From JAWLCQ01 sp041687095 (GTDB lineage: Bacteria > Planctomycetota > Phycisphaerae > SM23-33), in the NCBI GenBank assembly GCA_041687095.1, contig JAWLCQ010000006.1, positions 1 to 64,000 of the forward strand: 64,000 nucleotides of DNA, in the 5' to 3' direction. A program made the translations under genes and the position numbers. Under the pieces are notes generated by a model. The model saw only the letters and a program-made list of their open reading frames with translations. It did not search any database and was not told the origin of the DNA. Shown here one piece after another: positions 56,491-64,000 of the stretch. Every line of letters begins with the position of its first letter. The stretch's first letter is position 1.

Positions 56491-59012
56491 TACACGCTCA
56501 TCGGCTCCCCGTTCGCCGCCGAGGAGCCCGACTGGTCGGCGTCGAGGGAGGACTTGAAGATCTGCCAGTCCTCGAGCGTCATGAGGCACTCGCGGGCCTG
56601 GGAGCCCTTGTAGTCGCCCAGGATGCCCGCCTCGGCCATCTGGTCGATGATGCGGGACGCCCGGGTGTAGCCCACCTGCAGCCGCCGCTGCAGCAGCGAC
56701 ACGCTCCCCCGCTGCTGCTGCAGGACGATCTCAACCGCCTGGTCGAACATATCGTCCTTCTCCCCGCTGGTCTCGCCCGAGGGCGAGCTGCCCATGCGGA
56801 CGAGTTCGGTGTTGTACTCGGGCTCCCCGGTGGCGCGGATGGCGGCGACGACCTGCTGGATCTCGCTGTCGTCCACGTAGGTGCCCTGCGAGCGGACGAG
56901 CGAGCTGGAGCCCGGCTGGAGGAAGAGCATGTCGCCCCGCCCCAGGAGCACCTCCGCCCCGTTCTGGTCGAGCACGATCCGCGACTCCTGCCGCGACGCC
57001 ACGCGGAAGCTCACGCGGCAGGGCATGTTGGACTTGATGAGGCCGGTCACCACGTTCGCGCTGGGGCGCTGGGTGGCGAGGATCAGGTGGATCCCCACCG
57101 CGCGGGCCTTCTGGGCGATGCGGATGATGTGGCCCTCGACCTCCTTCTCGGAGGTCATGATGAGGTCGGCGAGTTCGTCGATGATGATGACGTAGTACGG
57201 CAAGCGCGTGGGGATCCGCCGCTGCTCGTCCTCGTCCTCGGCCCCGAAGCGCTTGTAGATCTCCTCCGGGCTGAGCTTGTTGAACCCGGCGATGTTCTTG
57301 ACGTTCGCCTCCTTCAACAGTTCGTAGCGCTCGTCCATCTTCGTCGCGGCCCATTCGAGGATGGACTCGGCGTGGCGCATGTCGCTGACGACGGGGCACA
57401 GCAGGTGCGGGATCCGCTCGAAGGCGGCCATCTCGACCATCTTCGGGTCCACCAGGATCAGCCGCACCTCCTGCGGGGTGCGGTGCATGAGCAGGGACAT
57501 GATGATGGTGTTGATGCACACGCTCTTGCCCGAGCCCGTGGTCCCCGCGATGAGCATGTGGGGCATGCTCGCCAGGTCCGCCACGATGGGCCCGCCCCCC
57601 GCGTCCTTGCCCAGGTACAGCGGGAGGGCCTGCTTCTGCGACGCGCTGGGCGCCAGGTCCATCAGGTCGCGGATGCGGACGGTTTCCTTCTCCAGGTTGG
57701 GCACCTCGATCCCGATGGTGTCCTTCCCGAACCGCGGGGGGACGATGCGCACCCCCGGAACCGCCAGCGCCCGCGCCACGTCCGTCGCCAGCCCCGCGAT
57801 GGTCGAGACCTTCACGCCCGGGCTCAGCGAGACCTCGAACAGCGTGATCACCGGGCCCGTCTCGTACCCCACCACCGTCGCCTGAACGTTGAAGTCCGTC
57901 AGCGTCTGCTGCAGCACCATCTGCCGCTGCGCCGCCTGCTGCTCGGCCGTCTCATTGAACCCGCCCTTGGACACCTCCAGCAGGTCCACGGGCGGAAGCT
58001 GGAACCCGTCCTTGCTGACCGGGGCGGGAGCGGGCTTGCGGGGCTCCGGCCGGGGCCGCGCCGCCGGGGCCGGGGCCGCCTTGGCGGGGGTGGGCGGGGC
58101 GGGGCGGGGGGCAATGCCTTCCGCTTCCTCGCCGTCCTCCACGTCCTCCTCCTCGACCTCGTCCATGGCCTTCTTGCCCTTCCCGAACGGCAGCAGGGCG
58201 CTGAGGCGGGAGGGCGTGGCCTTGGGGGCCTCTTCGGCCTCGGCGTTCTGGGCGTCCGCGTCCGCTTCCGCCTTGGCGGCCGCGGCGGCCGCCTTCGCTT
58301 CTGCGCGCGGGCTCGGCCGCGATGCGGCCTGCGGGGGCTTGTAGCGAGTGGCAGGCTTCTCCGCCACCGCCGCCGTCGCCGCCGCGAGCGAACCATCGCT
58401 CACGAACGGCCGCCGCCCTTGCAGCAGCGACCACAGCGCCTTCACTAAACTCAGCAGGGCATGGTCGGCGGCGAGGATCGCCCCGATGCAGAACGTCACC
58501 GACAGCAGGATCACCGATCCCATCGTGCTGAACCGCTGGAGGAAGAACCGCCCGATGCCCAGGCCCAGGATGCCCGGGAGCGACTCGGCGAGTTCGATGC
58601 TCACATGCGGGCTGTACAGGTACAGCGACGCGCTCGTCGCCGCCACCAGCAGCACCGCCCCCGTCACCCGCCAGGGCAGATCGCTGATCGTCCGCCCCAG
58701 GAGCATCCGCCCCACCGCCGCCGTCAGCAGCGCCAGCCCCACGTACGCCCCCCCGCCGATCCAGTAGCGCAGGAAGTACGCCAGGTGCGACCCGACGAGC
58801 CCGACGGCGTTGTCGGCGTTGGCGCGAGCGGGGTGCTGGTAGTACTGGTAGACCGACGGGGGGTCGGTCGGGGAGAACGTCAGCAGCGACAGCCACAGCA
58901 GAACCACCACGCCCGCCAGCAGCATCGCCACGCAATACCGCCGCACGCGATGCCTCCGCGCCGGAGCATCCGCCGCCTCATCCGCCTTTTGTGCAATATC
59001 CTTCCGGGCCAT
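56490..59012 (-). CDS. ftsK: DNA translocase FtsK/SpoIIIE
   Basis: Septum-anchored ATPase that pumps chromosome ends through the closing septum and promotes dimer resolution. 840 residues. Four or five N-terminal membrane helices (about 28-190) precede an Ala/Pro/Glu-rich linker (about 205-350). The alpha/beta motor has NVQATVVGYETGPVITLFEV at its start, Walker A GTTGSGKS near 490, LVDPKMVEMAAFERIPHLL and Walker B IIIDELADLIM. The gamma winged helix (about 765-825) reads LQVGYTRASRIIDQMAEAGI. ATG at 59012 has GAGG at 6 bases; an in-frame ATG 18 codons upstream is less likely. Its stop touches a heptamer repeat array. The linker is short compared with E. coli FtsK. Confidence 0.95.
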   Translation of the reverse strand: MARKDIAQKADEAADAPARRHRVRRYCVAMLLAGVVVLLWLSLLTFSPTDPPSVYQYYQHPARANADNAVGLVGSHLAYFLRYWIGGGAYVGLALLTAAVGRMLLGRTISDLPWRVTGAVLLVAATSASLYLYSPHVSIELAESLPGILGLGIGRFFLQRFSTMGSVILLSVTFCIGAILAADHALLSLVKALWSLLQGRRPFVSDGSLAAATAAVAEKPATRYKPPQAASRPSPRAEAKAAAAAAKAEADADAQNAEAEEAPKATPSRLSALLPFGKGKKAMDEVEEEDVEDGEEAEGIAPRPAPPTPAKAAPAPAARPRPEPRKPAPAPVSKDGFQLPPVDLLEVSKGGFNETAEQQAAQRQMVLQQTLTDFNVQATVVGYETGPVITLFEVSLSPGVKVSTIAGLATDVARALAVPGVRIVPPRFGKDTIGIEVPNLEKETVRIRDLMDLAPSASQKQALPLYLGKDAGGGPIVADLASMPHMLIAGTTGSGKSVCINTIIMSLLMHRTPQEVRLILVDPKMVEMAAFERIPHLLCPVVSDMRHAESILEWAATKMDERYELLKEANVKNIAGFNKLSPEEIYKRFGAEDEDEQRRIPTRLPYYVIIIDELADLIMTSEKEVEGHIIRIAQKARAVGIHLILATQRPSANVVTGLIKSNMPCRVSFRVASRQESRIVLDQNGAEVLLGRGDMLFLQPGSSSLVRSQGTYVDDSEIQQVVAAIRATGEPEYNTELVRMGSSPSGETSGEKDDMFDQAVEIVLQQQRGSVSLLQRRLQVGYTRASRIIDQMAEAGILGDYKGSQARECLMTLEDWQIFKSSLDADQSGSSAANGEPMSV

Positions 59013-59094
59013 CCTTAGCCTCAGGGTGCGTCTGACTGTCGAAGAAAACAACTCACGCGGGTGCATCCCGGCGTTTACAGACGGTTTCAGAACT

Positions 59095-59194
59095 CACCGC
59101 AGAGGTCGCAGAGAACGCAAAGGGAGAAGGGAATCCGGTGGGCATCCCATAGCCTCTCCGCTCTCTCTCTGCGTTCTCCGCGTTCTCTGCGGTG
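59095..59194. repeat. Inverted-repeat element between dut and ftsK
   Basis: The left arm 59095-59123 (CACCGCAGAGGTCGCAGAGA...) and right arm 59166-59194 (...GCGTTCTCTGCGGTG) are imperfect inverted copies. Repeated AGAGAACGC and GCGGAGAACGC units link it to the elements at 9300 and 12477. The 42-bp centre is unique. It separates dut and ftsK on the same strand. Confidence 0.8.
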
Positions 59195-59203
59195 AAATCT
59201 GCG

Positions 59204-59656
59204 TCACACGCCGGTGTGGCCGAACCCGCCGCTTCCGCGCACCGTTGCGTCCAGCGTCTCGACCTCCACCACCTCCGCCCTCGCCACCGGGGCGATCACC
59301 ATCTGGGCGATCCGCATTCCGCGGCGAACCGTGAAGGCGTCGCGGCCCAGGTTGGCGAGGATCACCTGCACCTCGCCCCGGTAGTCGGCATCGATCGTCC
59401 CGGGGCTGTTGGGCAGCGTGATCCCGTTCCGCAGCGCCAAACCGCTCCGCGGACGCACCTGCGCCTCGTAACCCACGGGCACCGCCATCGTGAACCCGCA
59501 CGGGACCAGCACGATCCCGCCGGGCTCCAGAACCACGTCCTCACGGCACGCGGCGCAAAGATCCATCCCGGCCGCATGGGCACTCATGTACCGCGGCAGC
59601 GGGACGTCCTCGTTGCCCGGCGTGCGGGCCATCTCCAGTATTATCGGACTGTTCAT
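59204..59656 (-). CDS. dut: dUTP diphosphatase
   Basis: Hydrolyses dUTP to dUMP and diphosphate, keeping uracil out of DNA and feeding dTMP synthesis. 150 residues, the usual trimeric form. All five motifs are visible: AAGMDLCA, PRSGLALRNG, GTIDADYRGEV with the catalytic Asp, RRGMRIAQMVIAPV and the C-terminal RGSGGFGHTG arm. ATG at 59656 is preceded by GAGAGGG at 5 bases. It is 27 bases downstream of the URO-D-family gene on the same strand and may be co-transcribed with it. Confidence 0.95.
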   Translation of the reverse strand: MNSPIILEMARTPGNEDVPLPRYMSAHAAGMDLCAACREDVVLEPGGIVLVPCGFTMAVPVGYEAQVRPRSGLALRNGITLPNSPGTIDADYRGEVQVILANLGRDAFTVRRGMRIAQMVIAPVARAEVVEVETLDATVRGSGGFGHTGV

Positions 59657-59683
59657 CGTTCCCTCTCCACTCGGAATCACGCT

Positions 59684-60856
59684 TCACTTCCCGTTCCCGA
59701 AGACCGCCGCCTGCACGCGGCCCCACGTCGCGACCGCCTCCGCCCGCTCCTCGGGACGAATGTCCGCGTCGAAGAGCAGGCCCGTCCGCGTCTGGTAGGG
59801 CTGCAGCACCCGGCGGAAGTAGGCCTCCAGCGGCTCGCTTTGCTCGCGCGGCAGGGGGCCGATGTGCGCCACCCGCGCCTCGGCGAGCTTGCGCATCTCA
59901 CCGATCCAATCGCCCGCCGTCGTCCAGTTCAGCCCCCGCAGGTGCGGGTTGCGGGTGTACAGCGCGTGCAGGTGCAGCCCCTCGGGGCGGGAGAAGCCCT
60001 TCACGCCCCCGCAGTAGTGCAGCCACCCGCCGCCCAACTGCTCCAACGCCTGCGTCTGGTACGGCAGGATGAACTCCTCGAACTGCGCGGGCGAGACCAG
60101 GATGTCGCTGTCCCCGCACATCCGCACGCCCCCGCGATCCATCCACACCCCCACCGCGTTGCCCCCCTCCGCCGGGCCCCCGGAGACCTCCCGGCACAGC
60201 CGCGTGACGCCCACGTACACCTGCACGCTCTTTCGCATCATCGCGTGGGCGAACTCGGGGTCCTCGTAGAAATCGGTGAAGATCTCGTGCCCGCGGGTCT
60301 GGGCGGCGACGTCGAAGGGGCCCTGCTGGTCGCAGTGGGTCACGTCGATCGCGTCGCTCAGCCCGTGCGCCTTGAGCACCGAGCGGTGGTGCTCCATGTG
60401 CTCGATCACGCGGGGCATGACCCCGCAGGGGCGAAGGTCCGCGGGGACCTCGAAGTCCGCGAGCACCTCTTTGGGCACGTAGCGGTTGACGACGGGCTTG
60501 GTGTGCTCGGGGACGACGTACCCGGCCCCGAAGACGGTCATGCAGTTGATCACGCCCGTGTCCGCCCGCACGTAGTGCGCGTGGTCGGACGCGGAGCAGA
60601 CCCCCGGGAGCACGGTGTCCCGCAGCTGCATGTACAGGCTCTTGGCGGGGTCGTCGAACTGCTGCTTCCAGTCGAAGCGCGGCAGGTCGGCGGCCTCGGG
60701 GGGATGGACGCTGAAGCGGATCGGCAGACAGTCCGTCTCCCGCCACGCCAGCACGTCCGCGTGCCTTCGCCTCGCGGCGTCCACCGTCTGCGGATCGATC
60801 CGCTCGGCGATCAGCCCGCACACCCGGTCCAGCAGTGCCTTCACGTCCTGAGACAT
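59684..60856 (-). CDS. Uroporphyrinogen-decarboxylase-superfamily protein
   Basis: 390 residues. The URO-D superfamily includes haem-pathway HemE and corrinoid methyltransferases. This one is not classical HemE: the N-terminal substrate motif (PvWxMRQAGRY) is absent. Visible elements are CGDSDILVSPAQFEEFILPY, typical of the superfamily's substrate loop, and WLHYCGGVKGF with His-x-Cys that resembles the zinc His-x-Cys of methyltransferases (MtaA, MtbA). It may therefore be a cobalamin-linked methyltransferase-like or unknown protein, as common in planctomycete-type genomes. GAGGAG is 6 bases before the ATG. No corrinoid protein gene is adjacent. Confidence 0.8.
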   Translation of the reverse strand: MSQDVKALLDRVCGLIAERIDPQTVDAARRRHADVLAWRETDCLPIRFSVHPPEAADLPRFDWKQQFDDPAKSLYMQLRDTVLPGVCSASDHAHYVRADTGVINCMTVFGAGYVVPEHTKPVVNRYVPKEVLADFEVPADLRPCGVMPRVIEHMEHHRSVLKAHGLSDAIDVTHCDQQGPFDVAAQTRGHEIFTDFYEDPEFAHAMMRKSVQVYVGVTRLCREVSGGPAEGGNAVGVWMDRGGVRMCGDSDILVSPAQFEEFILPYQTQALEQLGGGWLHYCGGVKGFSRPEGLHLHALYTRNPHLRGLNWTTAGDWIGEMRKLAEARVAHIGPLPREQSEPLEAYFRRVLQPYQTRTGLLFDADIRPEERAEAVATWGRVQAAVFGNGK

Positions 60857-60879
60857 CCAAAACTCCTCGCTTTGCGGAA

Positions 60880-61010
60880 GGTGAGAGGTGAGAGGTTAGA
60901 GGTTAGAGGTTAGAGTCCGGCGGTCCGAGCGTGGGCGGTGATGCGAAGGTCCCGTCCGCGCCCGAGCGTCTGCCCTCTCACCTCTCACCTCTAACCTCTA
61001 ACCTCTACCC
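60880..61010. repeat. GGTTAGA heptamer arrays, inverted, overlapping the coaB stop
   Basis: 60880-60915 holds tandem GGTGAGA and GGTTAGA units; 60975-61010 holds the inverse (CTCACCTCTAACCTC...). The right arm supplies the coaB stop codon at 61005-61007. The 59 bases between the arms are unremarkable. The pair can fold into a long stem beyond the coaB gene. Confidence 0.85.
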
Positions 61011-61631
61011 TTTCCTCAACAGTTTCACGATCTCCGCCGCCAGTTCGTCCTTGGCCCGCTGGGCCCACGGCAGGACCACGCGGTCCCCCGCCAGGATGCA
61101 CGCCCGCGACGCCTCGGTGCCCATGGCGGCCGGGGTGTTCACTACGACGTAGTCCGCGTGCTTGCGCGCCATCTCGCCGCGGGCCTTGGCCTCGATCTCC
61201 GCCTCCGCGCCGCTCTCGACGGCGAAGGCGATCACAAGCTGATCGGCCCGTTTGGTTCTCGCCACGCCCGCCAGCACGTCCTCCGTCGGGACCAGGCGGA
61301 TCGTGATCGGCCCCCCGCTGCGCGGGATCTTGCCGTTCACGCGGCCGGCGACGCGGAAGTCCCCCACCGCCGCCGTCATCACCAGCGCATCGCACTGGGC
61401 GAACCGCTCCGCAAGCTCGCGCTGCAGGTCCTCGACCGACACGAAGGGCACGACCCCGCACCCCGCAGGCGCCCCCAGGGCCACCGGCCCGCGCAGCAGC
61501 GTCACCTCGTGCCCCGCCCGCACCGCCGCCCCCGCCACCGCGCAGCCCATCCGCCCGCTCGACGCGTTGGTGATGAACCGCACGTCGTCGATGTACTCCC
61601 GCGTCGGACCCGCCGTCACGATCACTCGCAT
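61005..61631 (-). CDS. coaB: Stand-alone phosphopantothenate-cysteine ligase
   Basis: Joins 4'-phosphopantothenate and cysteine in coenzyme A synthesis. Most bacteria fuse this domain to the CoaC decarboxylase (Dfp); here only the CoaB part is present, 208 residues. TAGPTREYIDDVRFITNASS is the nucleotide/substrate signature, followed by SSGRMGCAVA, VNGKIPRSG (catalytic Lys loop) and YVVVNTPAAMG. The start is the first ATG, with GGGG just upstream and no strong ribosome site. A separate coaC should exist elsewhere. The stop codon lies in repeat DNA. Confidence 0.9.
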   Translation of the reverse strand: MRVIVTAGPTREYIDDVRFITNASSGRMGCAVAGAAVRAGHEVTLLRGPVALGAPAGCGVVPFVSVEDLQRELAERFAQCDALVMTAAVGDFRVAGRVNGKIPRSGGPITIRLVPTEDVLAGVARTKRADQLVIAFAVESGAEAEIEAKARGEMARKHADYVVVNTPAAMGTEASRACILAGDRVVLPWAQRAKDELAAEIVKLLRKG

Positions 61632-61701
61632 CCCCAGAGCCTACCCATCCCCCCCCGCCGATGCAACCGCCCCGCCCGCGACAGCGCCATCGCAACCCCT
61701 C

Positions 61702-61750
61702 AGTCGCGGGTGCCACGGCTGCGCTGTTCACAGCCGTGCTCGCACGAGCG
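61702..61750. repeat. GGGTGCCACGGCTG element, copy 2
   Basis: 47 of 49 positions match 16607-16655. The inverted end GTGGCACCC of copy 1 is not found here, so this copy is truncated or has diverged. It lies upstream of coaB in non-coding DNA. Confidence 0.75.
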
Positions 61751-61905
61751 CCCGGGGGAATCCGGTTTCTGCAAGCCCCGTTGTTCTACACGTCTCGGAC
61801 CTCGCGGGGCGGCTGGGACACATCTCCCGGCATCCCTGCCGGGACGCGCCTCCGGGCGTCCCGAGAGGGATGCATCTCCGGGCTTCCCGGCAGGGACGCT
61901 GTGAC

Positions 61906-62075
61906 AATAGCCCAGCAGTTCACTGCTGGGACCCGGGCACCCCCCCCTTCCTTTTCTTCTTCTCAAGCCCCGGGAGGGGCGATTGAGGGCGCGCCGTGGC
62001 CCCATCCCTCAATCGCCCCTGCCGGGGCTCAAACTCCCGCGCGACCGTTACCCAGCAGTGAACTGCTGGGCTATT
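61906..62075. repeat. Nested palindromic element
   Basis: Outer arms 61906-61930 (AATAGCCCAGCAGTTCACTG...) and 62051-62075 are exact reverse complements over 25 bases, each also self-complementary. Inner arms 61966-61989 (AGCCCCGGGAGGGGCGATTG...) and 62006-62029 are inverted with one mismatch. Flanks 61810-61905 and 62076-62160 contain many TCCCTGCCGGGAC units. No gene lies in 61751-62300. Confidence 0.85.
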
Positions 62076-62311
62076 CTCAATCCGTCCCTGCCGGGACTCC
62101 GGAATCGCGTCCCTCCCGGGACTCCAGAGTCGCATCCCTGCCGGGACGCCCGGAAGCTCCCTGTCCGGCCCCCCCGAAACTCCCTGTCCCCGACAACAGG
62201 CAGACCTTGCGCTGCCCGATGCCAGGGTGCCGAGATGCGTAGAGCAACGCGTTCTGCGAACCCATGGCGGCCGGCGATGTACAGCAGTCCCCCCCTAAGT
62301 AGTAGCACTGC

Positions 62312-62363
62312 CCAAAAGTCCGCAAAAGCGGCCCGCCATTTTGGCAGTTTGGAAGTTTTTTTT
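62312..62363 (+). terminator. Terminator-like hairpin and T8 in an AT-richer patch
   Basis: CCAAAA (62312-62317) pairs with TTTTGG (62339-62344), enclosing CCGC-AAAA-GCGG; TTTTTTTT follows at 62356-62363, 11 bases on. It lies in an AT-richer patch (about 62285-62460) unlike the rest of the window. No gene is seen upstream on this strand, so if real it may end an unrecognised small RNA. The T-run is rather far from the stem. Confidence 0.3.
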
Positions 62364-62716
62364 CATGGATACATGCACAGTCAAGACGGACACGAAGCAC
62401 AAGCCTCATGTGAAGCACATGTTAGACCCAATAGGGACGGCAGGAGTGCGGAATGGAGAAAAATGAGCGGCAGGGGAAGCGGAGGGTCGGGAGAAGTCGG
62501 AATACTCAGAACACTCGCAGTCAACGAAGGAGGATATGGGCGGATCGAGCCGACCGGCGGCGGGAGGGGGAGAGCAAGCGTTTACGCAGGTTCCCCCCCT
62601 CACGCCCAACTTCCCGCACCGCACCCTCTTCCCTCCGCCCCGCCCCTGCCCTACACTGCCAACGAATGCAGGGCAGTTCCCTCCCGCAGTTACGCTGGCC
62701 GACACGAAGGCAGACC

Positions 62717-63658
62717 ATGACGCCGATCCGCCTCATCGCGATCCACCAGGACGGCTCGCCCGCCGAGCCCGTCGCCCCCCTGGGGCCCGAGGTCCGCGAC
62801 GCACTCACCGGCACGGCCGGGATGTACCGCTCCAGCGGCTACCAGCCGCCGTGGATCGGCTACCTGGCCATGGAGGGCGACGCGGCCGTCGGGACCTGCG
62901 CCTTTAAGTCGCCCCCGCAGAACCACCGCGTGGAGATCGCCTACTTCACGTTCCCGCCCCACGAGGGGCGGGGGGTGGCGACGGCGATGGCGGAGGCACT
63001 CATCGCCCTCGCCCGCCATACCGATCCCTCGCTCACCCTCACCGCCCAGACGCTCCCGGAGGACGGTGCCTCGACGCGGATCCTCCGCAGGCTCGGGTTC
63101 GGCCTTGCGGATGAGGTCGTGCATCCCGAGGACGGAACGGTGTGGGAGTGGCGGCTTGCCCCGTTGCCCATACCCGCCACCCCCCTCCGCCTGCTTCTGC
63201 TGGGCAACGCGGGGGCGGGCAAAAGCACCCTCGCCCGCCGCCTCATCGCCGGACGCCCCATCCCGCGACTGTCCCTGGACGCCATCGCCTGGACCGCCGG
63301 GACGCAACGAAGCCCCCTCCAACGGAGCCGCCGCGAACTGCTGGACTTCATCCGCCGCCACGACGAGTGGGTCATCGAGGGCTGCTACGGCGACCTGATC
63401 GAGACCGCCCTGCCGCACTGCACCGAACTGTGGTTCCTCAACCCGGGCGTGGATGTCTGCGTCGAGCACTGCCGGAACCGGCCATGGGAGAGCGAGAAGT
63501 TCAACACCCCCACCGAGCAGGCGGCCATGCTGCCGCAGCTCATCGACTGGGTGAAGCAGTACGAGACGCGCGACGACGAGTACGGCCTGCCCCGGCACCG
63601 CCGGATCTTCGAGGAGTTCCGCGGGCCCAAACGAGAGTTCACCGGAAAGGAAAGCTGA
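62717..63658 (+). CDS. GNAT acetyltransferase fused to a P-loop kinase-like domain
   Basis: 313 residues. The first about 150 are a GNAT N-acetyltransferase: AYFTFPPHEGRGVATAMAEA holds the acetyl-CoA loop (E-G-R-G-V-A), and ASTRILRRLGFGLADEVVHP follows as in RimJ/RimL-like enzymes. The second part starts LRLLLLGNAGAGKSTLARRL with the P-loop at 163-171, then LSLDAIAWTAG, EWVIEGCYGDL and VEHCRNRPWESEKF, as in the adenylate-kinase-like topology-modulation (FlaR) group. ATG at 62717 follows GAAGG by 5 bases; the open frame upstream is repeat-like. Its stop overlaps the next start by one base. Acceptor and kinase substrate are unknown. Confidence 0.85.
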   Translation: MTPIRLIAIHQDGSPAEPVAPLGPEVRDALTGTAGMYRSSGYQPPWIGYLAMEGDAAVGTCAFKSPPQNHRVEIAYFTFPPHEGRGVATAMAEALIALARHTDPSLTLTAQTLPEDGASTRILRRLGFGLADEVVHPEDGTVWEWRLAPLPIPATPLRLLLLGNAGAGKSTLARRLIAGRPIPRLSLDAIAWTAGTQRSPLQRSRRELLDFIRRHDEWVIEGCYGDLIETALPHCTELWFLNPGVDVCVEHCRNRPWESEKFNTPTEQAAMLPQLIDWVKQYETRDDEYGLPRHRRIFEEFRGPKREFTGKES

Positions 63659-64000
63659 TGCCTCCCGCCCCCACCGCCCCGACCCTTCCCCCGCCCGATA
63701 TCCGCCTGCGGATGGTCATCGACACCGACGCCGCCGCCGAGGTCGACGACCAGCACGCCATCGCCCTCGCCCTGCTATGCCCCGAACGCTTCGCGATCGA
63801 GGGGTTCGTGGGGACGCACTTCGGCGACTTCGGCGGGCCTGACGGGGCGCAGCGATCCGTCGAGGAGATTCACCGTCTACTGGAGCACGCCGGCCTCGCC
63901 GGGCGCTACCCCGTCGCCCGCGGGTCCGACCCCATGCGCTACCTCGCCGCCCCCGAGCCCTCCGAGGGCGTGGACCTGCTCATCGACCGCGCCCGCGCGG
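63658..64000 (+). CDS. Nucleoside hydrolase (partial, N-terminal part)
   Basis: 114 codons before the window ends. The start ATG overlaps the previous stop (TGATG), so the two genes are translationally coupled. After a Pro-rich start, MVIDTDAAAEVDDQHAIALA carries the calcium-binding Asp22, Asp24, Asp30 and Asp31 that define inosine-uridine-preferring nucleoside hydrolases. It probably splits nucleosides to base and ribose, or acts on a related glycoside. GGAAAGG lies upstream within the previous gene. The C-terminal part with the catalytic His is outside the window. Confidence 0.82.
   Translation, partial: MPPAPTAPTLPPPDIRLRMVIDTDAAAEVDDQHAIALALLCPERFAIEGFVGTHFGDFGGPDGAQRSVEEIHRLLEHAGLAGRYPVARGSDPMRYLAAPEPSEGVDLLIDRARA

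Noticed and set aside
61810..62160. Possible CRISPR or tandem array of TCCCTGCCGGGAC units
   Set aside because: Spacing is irregular, orientation is mixed and units are palindromic; it fits a REP-type nest instead.
62453..62716. N-terminal extension of the GNAT-kinase fusion
   Set aside because: The 88 extra codons are Arg/Ser/Pro-rich and unlike GNAT starts; ATG at 62717 has a ribosome site and begins the domain.
1..64000. tRNA, rRNA or tmRNA genes
   Set aside because: Read by eye on both strands, no T-arm (GGTTCRANYCC) with matching acceptor arms was found. A covariance-model scan would be decisive.

Overview
The window is very GC-rich DNA with GC-ending codons and long open antisense frames. 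It looks like a chromosome segment of a Gram-negative-type bacterium, most likely an uncultured planctomycete, perhaps a Phycisphaera-like lineage. The reasons are an LptF/LptG pair (an outer membrane), very long secreted TPR proteins beside ExbB/ExbD and a DUF4159 protein, a large prepilin cluster, and gaps packed with palindromic and heptamer repeats. The taxonomic call is inference. I see no tRNA, rRNA, CRISPR array, transposase or phage gene.

Layout. 1-9.2 kb: ribulokinase, a divergent MnmE-like GTPase with repeat DNA inside its coding region, a PcrA/UvrD helicase, a helix-turn-helix protein with a pseudo-receiver domain, a lipoprotein amidase and an unknown membrane-anchored protein. 9.7-12.5 kb: an unusual MutS2 without a recognisable Smr domain. 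13.4-20.6 kb: LptG and LptF, a five-PAS histidine kinase, and a GGQ release-factor-like protein. 20.7-35.9 kb: a sulfatase stub, then an 11-gene type IV pilus / type II secretion-like cluster (two PilB-type ATPases, PilT, PilC, six prepilins with Glu5, one giant GspK-like protein). 36.7-52.3 kb: eight genes on the minus strand that look like one operon: a 2611-residue secreted TPR protein, two more secreted TPR proteins, ExbB, two ExbD, a short TonB/TolA-like rod protein and a DUF4159 membrane protein. 52.6-64 kb: aldo/keto reductase, GH65 phosphorylase, FtsK, dUTPase, a URO-D-family protein, stand-alone CoaB, a GNAT/P-loop kinase fusion and the start of a nucleoside hydrolase.

How the parts may work together. 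The strongest candidate for an undescribed system is the 36.7-52.3 kb operon. It combines a proton-driven ExbBD motor, a single-pass protein with a histidine in its membrane helix, and three exported TPR proteins. Two of those share a beta-rich module with a PHSGVF/PHTGVF-type motif, and the largest also has a PA14-like region. This resembles a Tol-Pal or TonB machine rebuilt around giant envelope scaffolds. The pilus cluster next to it, transcribed towards it, gives the cell a second energised envelope machine.

The gaps are the second theme. Several families of short inverted-repeat elements recur across the window, abut or supply stop codons, sit inside mnmE in frame, and in one case lie between 28-bp direct repeats at the end of the amidase gene. 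They look like MITE/REP-type elements; no mobilising gene is visible here.
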